A stretch of DNA of 6,919 bases, taken from positions 1-6,919 of the forward strand of contig JBCCGK010000206.1 of the NCBI GenBank assembly GCA_039029315.1, given 5' to 3'. The DNA comes from JBCCCJ01 sp039029315 (GTDB lineage Bacteria; Bacteroidota; Bacteroidia; J057). Positions within the stretch are counted from its first letter, which is position 1; each line of letters begins with the position of its first letter. The position numbers and the translations under genes are program-made. Below the pieces are notes generated by a model that searched no databases, was not told where the DNA came from, and saw nothing but the letters and a program-made list of their open reading frames with translations. Shown here one piece after another: positions 1 to 5,900 of the stretch.

Positions 1-83
1 CCTCCAGAACTGGAGCGCATGACAGATCCCTTAAAAAGGTCGAGCAGTACATCCCGAAGCGATACTTGTTTACTCTTGGACAT
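1..83 (-). CDS. N-terminal end of an unidentified protein, cut by the left edge
   Basis: Only 27 complete codons are visible, so no function can be given. The frame opens with ATG at 83-81 on the minus strand and reads MSKSKQVSLRDVLLDLFKGS, then VMRSSSG, before leaving the window. An AAGGAAA Shine-Dalgarno site sits six bases before the ATG, which is the main reason to believe the start. The residues look like an ordinary soluble N-terminus: a short basic tail, then an amphipathic stretch (residues 9-18), with no signal peptide or membrane segment. The gene is divergent from the NLR-like gene at 403. A short perfect inverted repeat lies immediately upstream of the ribosome binding site. The call that this is a real gene is moderate; its identity is unknown. 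Confidence 0.5.
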   Translation of the reverse strand, partial: MSKSKQVSLRDVLLDLFKGSVMRSSSG

Positions 84-87
84 GAGA

Positions 88-94
88 TTTCCTT
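88..94 (-). promoter_or_regulatory. Ribosome binding site of the left-edge minus-strand gene
   Basis: The minus strand reads AAGGAAA here, with the AGGA core (90-93) six bases from the ATG at 83-81. This spacing is ideal and it decides the start of the partial gene. Confidence 0.5.
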
Positions 95-96
95 CA

Positions 97-111
97 ACTA
101 GGAAACCTAGT
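97..111. repeat. 15-base inverted repeat upstream of the left-edge gene
   Basis: ACTAGG (97-102) and CCTAGT (106-111) are perfect complements around an AAA spacer. The repeat begins 14 bases before the minus-strand start codon and abuts its ribosome binding site. It could be an operator or a small RNA hairpin that affects ribosome access. The arms are only six bases, so chance is possible. Confidence 0.4.
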
Positions 112-140
112 CCTGGCGCCAGAATCAGGTTCTTAAAGTA

Positions 141-266
141 ATGTCAGATATCTGGTCTGATTGTATGACTGAAAGAGGGTTTGTTGGCGCGTGGAAGTTC
201 TGCATCGTGCAAGAATTTTATGCATATGGGATGAATGCGCGAGATTGGGAAGGATTGAGATCATGA
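141..266 (+). other. Small protein-like reading frame, 41 codons, possible gene remnant
   Basis: An ATG frame with 41 sense codons ends in TGA at 264-266. The product is rich in aromatic residues, with the stretch GFVGAWKFCIVQEFYAYG followed by MNARDWEGLRS, and looks more like folded protein than random sequence. No convincing ribosome binding site precedes the ATG (only AAAGTA), and the frame is open a little further upstream, to 111, without another ATG. No known family is recognised. It could be a remnant of a decayed gene, a small protein, or chance. It lies between two divergent genes, in the place where their promoters should be. Confidence 0.2.
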
Positions 267-345
267 TACGCCAATTTCAGGTATAGTCCTCCGTACCTTC
301 TACTTAGATAGAATTAGGCATATCTATTTATCGAAAGCACTATCT

Positions 346-369
346 CAAATCAATGAACGCGTTGATTTG
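346..369. promoter_or_regulatory. 24-base inverted repeat, candidate operator of the NLR-like gene
   Basis: CAAATCAA (346-353) and TTGATTTG (362-369) are perfect eight-base complements around an eight-base spacer that ends in ACGCG. The repeat ends 33 bases before the ATG at 403, a typical operator or leader position. The downstream protein has its own helix-turn-helix domain, so autoregulation is a natural idea but unproved. There is no T-run after the second arm, so it is not an intrinsic terminator. Confidence 0.45.
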
Positions 370-402
370 TCATCTATCAAGGTAATTCCAGGATAATTTC
401 TG

Positions 403-3237
403 ATGCCACATCATCTAGCGTTTATGGAAAAATTAAATGCAATTCTGATGCAACTAGAACGAGATGCCTCTTGGCTGGCTGACAAGCTAGATGTCAACCC
501 TGCTACCGTTTCGAGATGGTGTAATGGAGAGACACGTCCTGGAAGTCGTCAACTGATTATCGAAATCTCGAATATTTTAGAGATTAGTGCTTCAGAATGT
601 AGGAGTCTTATTGAGACGGCTGGTTATCAATTAGATGACAGAGTAAATAAAACTATTGAGACAGTCCTAGTAGGTAAAGCATTCCCCCGCAATCCTTTAA
701 TTACCTCACTCGGTCCGAATAAACGTCCGCCAAAACGTTATAGGCATTTTGTTGGTCGTGAATACCAGATTAAAGTAGTTTCAGAAATGCTCCTACCTGG
801 AAACATCTGCACTGTTTACGGTCTAGGAGGTGTTGGCAAAACGACACTTGTCACTGAAATCACATGGCGTTTGGCTCCGAATGAAAAGCCCCCTGAAAGC
901 TATCCTGACGGTGTATTTTATTTTTCTATCCATAATCTTCACCACATTGATAGTGTATTCGATAAAATAACCCGACATTTTAAAGAAGAACCAGAGCCTA
1001 ACCTGGAATCAGCGGTGGAACGCATTTTGGGCGGACGACAATTACTTTTAGTTCTAGACGGAGCAGATCATGTTGAGGATTTAGAACTATTAGAGAATAT
1101 TATTCATGAGCGGTGTGTGATTCTTCTTACGAGTCGTTACCCAGCAAACATATTAGGAAATGGATATCATCTTTTACGTTTCGAGCCTGATGAAGCAAAG
1201 GCATTGCTTCTGGCAATGGCGGGTAACCGTGCCCAGAATGCAAAGGTTGTTGAACGTATTTGTTATTTAGTTGGTTACTTGCCATTAGCTGTATGGCTGA
1301 TTGGTCGTCATATAGAGAAAGGGAAAACTACTGCGAAAGACTATCTAGCCATATTGGAAAAAAATAAACTAGATGGAGTTAATAATCTGGCTAGAATGTC
1401 ACAACATAGCTTAAGTCTAATCATCTCAGCTAGTTTGGCTCATGTTGAGCAGTTAATACCGCAAGACAAGTTGATTCAACAAATCATGGGTATAGTTGGC
1501 CTTCTGGCTGGTGCTCCTTTTGACTGGAAAGCGATTAGTGCTGCCCTTGATTTTGACGAATCGGATGTAACACAAGTTTTAAGCCAAATGGTACTCTATT
1601 CTTTGCTGGATCGTCCTGATGATTACTATGTTGTCATCCATTCATTGATTCATGAGTATTTTCACGAAAATTATGACAACTCTATCGACGAACGTATCCT
1701 CTCTCGTCTGGCAAATCATTACTCAATGTGCGCTGAAGCAAGTCAGGAAGATAGCTATCACCTCAGTTTGCATGTATTAAAGTTACTGAAACAGTGCAAT
1801 GTGCTTTCATTGCATGAATCTTCATTGGGATTGGCTAAAAGAATCTACCCTTACCTTGATCGTGCTGGGAATAAATCTGACAGAGAGCTTGTCACTGGAA
1901 TTGGAATGAAGTCAGCACAAGCGCTAGCCGAGAATGCACCAAATACTGATGAATCGCAGGAAATTCACCTTGAGCATGTGAAATGGATAGCCAGACAGGG
2001 AAACCTTTATACAAGCCAGGGGAAAACGGAAATTGCGATTGAATTTCTTAAAACCGCTCTGAGCAGATTAGCCAACCTAAGAATTGCCAAACATTCGAAA
2101 ATAAACTCCCAAAGAGAAGAAATCGAAGGTCGAATACTACGCAATTTAGGAGCGGCACAGCTAGAGAGTGAACTGGAGGAAGCCATAAACAATCTATCCA
2201 AGGGTCTGAGTATCGCAGAAAAGATAGGCGATATGGCTGGTACAATTAGTGCTTGGAGCAATCTTGGAATTGGTCGTCAAAAACAAGGAAATATAGAAGA
2301 GGCTATCAAATGCCAGCAGATTGCATTAAGATTATCACGAGAGACGCAGGATGTTAGTCCAGATACTAGAAAAGGTGAAATGATCAGCCTTGGTAATCTG
2401 GGTAATATATACGTATCAATGGGAGATTATCAAAAGGCTCTATCATATTATGATGAGACGGAAAAGATCGCATCTGAAATTGGTGATGCTCGAAATCAAG
2501 TCAATTGGTTGAGTAATAAGGGCCATGTTTATCGACAGCTTGGCAGGGAAGAAGAAGCCAAAGACTATTTCGAAAAGGCATTAGATATCGGACGAAAACT
2601 TGATGATATTCCCATTCAGAAAAAGCAACTCCGTAATTTAAGCGATACGTGTGGTGAGTTAGGGGAAGTAGAAAACGTTAAAAATTTCGATGCACAGCTA
2701 CATGCCATTACGGCTAATGAAGAGAGAAGCAATAGTATTAGGAGGCTTCACAAGGCTCGTAGGCATGATGATGTTTTTAATCAGTTGTCAGCGTATATGG
2801 ATTTAGGAGAAAAATGTTTGCAAGATAATCAATTAAAGTTTGCGATAAGTTACTACAACCAGGCACTAGACGCTGCTAAGAAAATATTAGCTCGTGAGAA
2901 AGAATGCGAATGTTTGCTCTTTTTAAGTATTGCATTTCTGTTATCACACCAAGAAGTGCAGGCAATTGATCGGTGTCGCCGTGGAGTCACTATGATCCAA
3001 AAATACGGAAATAGAGAAGAAACAGTTATACAAGCACTAAAAATACTTGGTAGGGATGAGCTAACAGTGACATGTCGAATATATAAAATACTTGGTTTGA
3101 TTCAAACTCTTGGTGTTATTCCACCGAACACAATATTTCGATACGGGATTAGGATAGGCCACACATTTTGGTTCTTACTACCACTAATAGAAGAAAATAA
3201 ATTATTTTTAAAAAATTTAGCACAAAATAATGGGTGA
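403..3237 (+). CDS. XRE-NB-ARC-TPR protein (bacterial NLR-like STAND ATPase)
   Basis: The 944 residues show four parts. An XRE-type helix-turn-helix covers about 8-75 (WLADKLDVNPATVSRW). An NB-ARC ATPase covers about 115-330, with an NB-ARC-type Walker A GLGGVGKTT (140-148), Walker B LLLVLDGAD (D219), the sensor stretch ILLTSR (R245) and GYLPLA (291-296), the equivalent of GLPLA. A winged helix follows (about 355-425), with IHSLIHEYF (412-420) in place of the MHD motif; its histidine is kept. TPR-like repeats run from about 525 to 865, for example around 615-645, 660-690 and 701-730. STAND proteins are ATP-driven switches that oligomerise when the repeat domain senses a ligand. Here the likely output is DNA binding or self-assembly; no nuclease, TIR or other toxic domain is seen. 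The ATG has a weak AGGA nine bases upstream; Met8 is an alternative start without one. The role could be a ligand-sensing regulator or anti-phage defence. The architecture is clear, the function is not. Confidence 0.93.
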   Translation: MPHHLAFMEKLNAILMQLERDASWLADKLDVNPATVSRWCNGETRPGSRQLIIEISNILEISASECRSLIETAGYQLDDRVNKTIETVLVGKAFPRNPLITSLGPNKRPPKRYRHFVGREYQIKVVSEMLLPGNICTVYGLGGVGKTTLVTEITWRLAPNEKPPESYPDGVFYFSIHNLHHIDSVFDKITRHFKEEPEPNLESAVERILGGRQLLLVLDGADHVEDLELLENIIHERCVILLTSRYPANILGNGYHLLRFEPDEAKALLLAMAGNRAQNAKVVERICYLVGYLPLAVWLIGRHIEKGKTTAKDYLAILEKNKLDGVNNLARMSQHSLSLIISASLAHVEQLIPQDKLIQQIMGIVGLLAGAPFDWKAISAALDFDESDVTQVLSQMVLYSLLDRPDDYYVVIHSLIHEYFHENYDNSIDERILSRLANHYSMCAEASQEDSYHLSLHVLKLLKQCNVLSLHESSLGLAKRIYPYLDRAGNKSDRELVTGIGMKSAQALAENAPNTDESQEIHLEHVKWIARQGNLYTSQGKTEIAIEFLKTALSRLANLRIAKHSKINSQREEIEGRILRNLGAAQLESELEEAINNLSKGLSIAEKIGDMAGTISAWSNLGIGRQKQGNIEEAIKCQQIALRLSRETQDVSPDTRKGEMISLGNLGNIYVSMGDYQKALSYYDETEKIASEIGDARNQVNWLSNKGHVYRQLGREEEAKDYFEKALDIGRKLDDIPIQKKQLRNLSDTCGELGEVENVKNFDAQLHAITANEERSNSIRRLHKARRHDDVFNQLSAYMDLGEKCLQDNQLKFAISYYNQALDAAKKILAREKECECLLFLSIAFLLSHQEVQAIDRCRRGVTMIQKYGNREETVIQALKILGRDELTVTCRIYKILGLIQTLGVIPPNTIFRYGIRIGHTFWFLLPLIEENKLFLKNLAQNNG

Positions 3238-3369
3238 AATACAGGCATGTACTTTGGTAGATCTGCAACTCTTATTTCGCACGCATTTTTGCTTTAGCTG
3301 ATTATGATTCGTAATGGGGCCAACATTATTTTCAATTTGACTAAAACACAACATTACGATTTATATTCG
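3238..3369. other. Convergent intergenic gap, no clear terminator
   Basis: The two flanking genes end towards each other across 132 bases. A bidirectional terminator would be expected, but I see no GC-rich hairpin followed by a T-run. The only structure is a wide eight-base inverted repeat, TCGTAATG (3309-3316) with CATTACGA (3352-3359), separated by 35 bases. A long loop like this is a poor terminator. Confidence 0.4.
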
Positions 3370-4617
3370 TCACTCTCTAACTTTGGTACTCTTAACTGAT
3401 TTAGAAACCTTGGTTAGGTCAGGAATATCTTCCCGTTGCTGTTCAAAGGAAGGAAATCTGATGAAGTTATGCAGCTTATCTAGTTTTGTGATGAGTTCAT
3501 CCAGAACATTTTCATCGAGACCACATCCTTTAAGTTCAGCCTGAATCCTGCGGATGCTACCCTTTTCATGTAAAGCCACCCTGGTAAGCGACGCACGGTT
3601 GGCACGGACAGCCCCATAGGGCAAAGTATCATTACGGAACCCGCCACGACGGTTTACATAGTGATTGGCGCTGCCAAGAAGCAGGCGCATCAAGGTGGTA
3701 ACGTCATGAATAAACCGCTCAACCTCTTTATGCCGTTCTTTATCGTCACCCGTATCCACCTGAATATTATGCCAATGTGGTAAGATTTCTATTGATGGAT
3801 GCAATTTCAGCAAATAATCCAAAAAATCATATCCTTGATTACTCTTCAAAACCTGTTCAAAATACGCTCTGCGTCCATCTATACTTGTTTCTTCATCACT
3901 GGTACTTCGTGCCGTGTGGTACTCTTCTTCGTCTTTCCGTTCTGCACGTAAAGACATCCTAGGGAGGAATGCCGCCGCCATTGCTTCCCATCTTTTCCAA
4001 TAATAGTTGAGGATTTCCAACCGTTTAGTCAGAGAAACATGGGTATCACGTTCTGGGAAATATCCTCTACTATACCTTATACCTACATAATCACAAACAT
4101 GTTTATGTTCTTTATCCAGTGCAGGAACAAGACATTTACCCCCTCTTTGCAATGCGTAAATGTCTGCTTTAGTCTCAGAAATCCTGTTTTCATGTATCAT
4201 AATTTCAGGATATCTTATAATAATCTCATTCCATATAGGATCACCCGCAAACATCCTCTCCAGTTCTACTGGAAAGTGTGCTTCCAAATAATGAGCAGCT
4301 TCATGAAGAAAAATGCTCGTTAATTCATCCAGGGTAAATTGAGGAACGCTTTTCCATACGAAAGCTTCATGAATCCACAAAATACCACCATCTTGATCAA
4401 AACCTGCGATGACCGGATGATAGGCATCGAGCATGACATCCAGGTCTGTGATTCGGATTCTTTCAAAGAATGCTGTGGAAAGCATCGCTGCATTTTTTAC
4501 TGCCTTTTTGATTCGATTAAAGGACGTCCGTTCCCTTACTAAAGGCTGGCGTCCCTCCCATTGATACACCTGTCTTTCCGAATCATATTTCACAACGGTT
4601 AGAAACTGCACATCCAT
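3370..4617 (-). CDS. HExxH zinc-metalloprotease-like protein
   Basis: The 415-residue product carries FLHEAAHYLEAH (103-114), in which H105-E106-A-A-H109 is a classic zinc-binding HExxH. A second motif, SETKADIYALQRG (147-159), supplies a probable third ligand E148 followed by D152, as in gluzincin metallopeptidases. There is no signal peptide or membrane segment, so it should act in the cytoplasm. The C-terminal half (about 240-400) is charged and largely helical and matches no family I recognise; it may bind a substrate. The gene lies downstream of, and in the same direction as, an XRE/MmyB-like regulator, which recalls ImmA- or IrrE-type proteases that cut XRE repressors. The resemblance is in motif and context only; this protein is longer than typical ImmA. 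The ATG directly follows an in-frame TAG and has no Shine-Dalgarno site. A non-proteolytic role is possible. Confidence 0.8.
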   Translation of the reverse strand: MDVQFLTVVKYDSERQVYQWEGRQPLVRERTSFNRIKKAVKNAAMLSTAFFERIRITDLDVMLDAYHPVIAGFDQDGGILWIHEAFVWKSVPQFTLDELTSIFLHEAAHYLEAHFPVELERMFAGDPIWNEIIIRYPEIMIHENRISETKADIYALQRGGKCLVPALDKEHKHVCDYVGIRYSRGYFPERDTHVSLTKRLEILNYYWKRWEAMAAAFLPRMSLRAERKDEEEYHTARSTSDEETSIDGRRAYFEQVLKSNQGYDFLDYLLKLHPSIEILPHWHNIQVDTGDDKERHKEVERFIHDVTTLMRLLLGSANHYVNRRGGFRNDTLPYGAVRANRASLTRVALHEKGSIRRIQAELKGCGLDENVLDELITKLDKLHNFIRFPSFEQQREDIPDLTKVSKSVKSTKVRE

Positions 4618-4693
4618 CTAGTAGCTAGCATAGGTAAGAGTTAATATTCGCCTTGAGAACGGCTCTAGCCAGTCTCTAAGGCCACCCAGCCCT

Positions 4694-4722
4694 ATAATAT
4701 GAAATTGTTAAACTGTTGTGAC
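4694..4722 (-). promoter_or_regulatory. Candidate promoter of the metalloprotease gene
   Basis: On the minus strand GTCACA (4722-4717) and TATTAT (4699-4694) are spaced by 17 bases and resemble a sigma-70 -35/-10 pair (four and five of six consensus bases). Transcription would begin near 4687, giving a leader of about 70 bases before the ATG at 4617. If real, the protease gene can be transcribed apart from the regulator upstream. This was matched by eye only. Confidence 0.3.
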
Positions 4723-4803
4723 AGCAGCCTCACTTTTGATGGATTTGAGGCATCCATGTGCAAGATTGTGGCTGAATCTTTCGATTTCCTCCTGACGCTG
4801 ATC
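4708..4803 (-). pseudogene. Possible C-terminal remnant of a coding sequence
   Basis: Between stops at 4806-4804 and 4710-4708 on the minus strand is a 31-codon open frame reading DQRQEEIERFSHNLAHGC, then LKSIKSEAAVTTV. It has no ATG, GTG or TTG start, yet looks like the tail of a real protein. It shares its frame with the regulator upstream and the protease downstream, but is cut off from both by stop codons. One idea is the end of a lost transposase or other gene; another is chance. An AGGAGG (minus strand, 4793-4788) lies inside it with no usable start codon at the right distance. No family is recognised. Confidence 0.2.
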
Positions 4804-4827
4804 TTATCATAACTCCTATTTTCCCAT

Positions 4828-5670
4828 TTACCCTTCCACCAACCAGCGATCTATCTGACGGATCGTCATGGCATCGGAAGGGATCAGATAGACGATACTA
4901 AAGCGGTCATCCCCGATCAACGCATCCAGATTGGCATAGAAACGTAGTTCCAAATCCTCTGCTTCCGTATCTGGACCAGGCACCTCAAACTGTACTGGAT
5001 TCAGCACCCTGGCAGCAAATTCCGTCACAATATCCTCATCTAGTGTCATGCCCTCGGTCGCTTCCCAATAGTGACGGAACTGCTCACTCTCACATAACTG
5101 CGCAACAAACTCCGCATACCAGCCTTCCTCTGTGTACGGAGCCAGACGCTGCCTGATGCTCAGCATCTCCGCCAGCAAATACTCCTCCATATGCTCCATC
5201 TCCTGAGCAAGATGCACGTTACTATCGAATTGTGACTTGAAGAGCGGCTGATTACGCATCCCTTCTAAAACATCGCTTTCTTCATAAATACCTAGCAGCT
5301 TGGCAAAAAGCGGATTCCAGGCAAAGAAACGGGTCACAAAGTCCATGAGATAGGCAGGCATGGGTACGCTGTCTAGCACTAGCTGGCACCGGGTGCAGGC
5401 GGCTTCAATCTCCTGAGCGTTTGGTAACGGATATGGTGCAAGGTAGCCGAAGGAGGTAAGAACCTGCTGGCGTTCATTGAAGCTTGCCTGTATTGCATCC
5501 AGAATATCTTCCAGTGTTTCTCGCGCAGGTATCGATTTACCCCCTTCAATCCTGGACAGGTTTGCCTGGGTAATGACTTCCATTGAACCGAGTTTTTGTT
5601 GGCTTATTCCCTGCCGCTCTCGGATGCCTTTTAATATTTTTCCACCGGACAGACTGCCTTGCTCTGACAT
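4828..5670 (-). CDS. XRE-family transcriptional regulator with MmyB-like ligand-binding domain
   Basis: This DNA-binding regulator has two domains. Residue numbers count from the upstream ATG at 5682. The helix-turn-helix covers about 15-68, with GISQQKLGSMEVITQANLSR (25-44) as the core. A PAS-like MmyB-type domain covers about 101-268, shown by VPMPAYLMD (106-114), FFAWNPLFAKLLG (119-131), EFVAQLCESEQFRHYWE (191-207) and RFSIVYLIPSDA (260-271). A structurally studied relative binds a fatty acid, so a small hydrophobic ligand is plausible but not shown here. I prefer the ATG at 5670 (280 residues) because GGAG lies six bases before it; the ATG at 5682 (284 residues) has only GGGGTG, four bases off. 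The gene is divergent from the coupling-type ATPase gene and upstream of the metalloprotease gene. A 16-base palindrome 45 bases before its start is a likely self-operator. Confidence 0.9.
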   Translation of the reverse strand: MSEQGSLSGGKILKGIRERQGISQQKLGSMEVITQANLSRIEGGKSIPARETLEDILDAIQASFNERQQVLTSFGYLAPYPLPNAQEIEAACTRCQLVLDSVPMPAYLMDFVTRFFAWNPLFAKLLGIYEESDVLEGMRNQPLFKSQFDSNVHLAQEMEHMEEYLLAEMLSIRQRLAPYTEEGWYAEFVAQLCESEQFRHYWEATEGMTLDEDIVTEFAARVLNPVQFEVPGPDTEAEDLELRFYANLDALIGDDRFSIVYLIPSDAMTIRQIDRWLVEG

Positions 5671-5715
5671 ATGATTCTCCATTTCACCCCGTTTTCAGCC
5701 GATTCTTCTCTGGCT

Positions 5716-5731
5716 ATATCGCGGGCGATAT
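5716..5731. promoter_or_regulatory. Perfect 16-base palindrome, candidate operator of the XRE regulator
   Basis: ATATCGC (5716-5722) and GCGATAT (5725-5731) are perfect complements around GG. It lies just upstream of the regulator start, in the gap shared with the divergent ATPase gene. XRE regulators bind such short two-fold sites as dimers, so it may repress its own gene and perhaps the divergent one. The link is inferred from position only. A weaker repeat, AATAT-CCCA-ATATT, lies at 5796-5809 in the same gap. Confidence 0.5.
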
Positions 5732-5886
5732 TGAAATGCCCCTGCCCGCTGTGAGATACTGTCCTCGTAGATTCCGGCACAAATGTTCTATTGTGAATAT
5801 CCCAATATTACCAGTGGTTGAGACATCATACAAATGGGCTGGAACCATAAATCTATAGCCAGAATCGGCGCAGCTTTTTTAGTCCG

Positions 5887-5894
5887 AAAGGAGG
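5887..5894 (+). promoter_or_regulatory. Ribosome binding site that sets the TTG start at 5901
   Basis: AAAGGAGG is an almost full match to the anti-Shine-Dalgarno sequence, and six bases (ATTCTT) separate it from TTG at 5901. An in-frame stop (TAG, 5880-5882) rules out any start further upstream than 5883. The next ATG in frame, at 6057, would leave only one residue before the Walker A loop, so TTG is the strongly preferred start. Confidence 0.8.
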
Positions 5895-5900
5895 ATTCTT

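Larger units (their letters stand above)
84..402. other. Divergent intergenic region without an assured gene
   Basis: This 319-base gap separates the left-edge minus gene from the NLR-like gene and should contain both promoters. I see no -35/-10 pair good enough to annotate. It holds inverted repeats at 97-111 and 346-369, a 10-base palindrome CAGATATCTG at 145-154, and a looser pair TAGATA (305-310) / TATCTA (321-326) with a 10-base spacer. It also holds the small reading frame at 141-266. No tRNA or recognisable structured RNA is evident by eye. Confidence 0.5.

Noticed and set aside
2007..2261. Minus-strand frames inside the NLR-like gene
   Set aside because: They mirror the TPR-coding sequence of the plus strand, have no ribosome binding site, and encode low-quality Leu/Ser-rich products.
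3777..4542. Three plus-strand frames across the metalloprotease gene
   Set aside because: They are shadows of a minus-strand gene with a clear zinc motif; their products are not protein-like.
4739..4757. Inverted repeat ATGGAT / ATCCAT with a seven-base loop, as a terminator after the regulator gene
   Set aside because: The arms are short, not GC-rich, and no T-run follows on either strand.
4788..4822. Minus-strand mini-gene with ATG at 4813-4811 behind AGGAG
   Set aside because: The AGGAG is only two bases from the ATG, the 26-codon product looks random, and the overlapping frame looks more protein-like.
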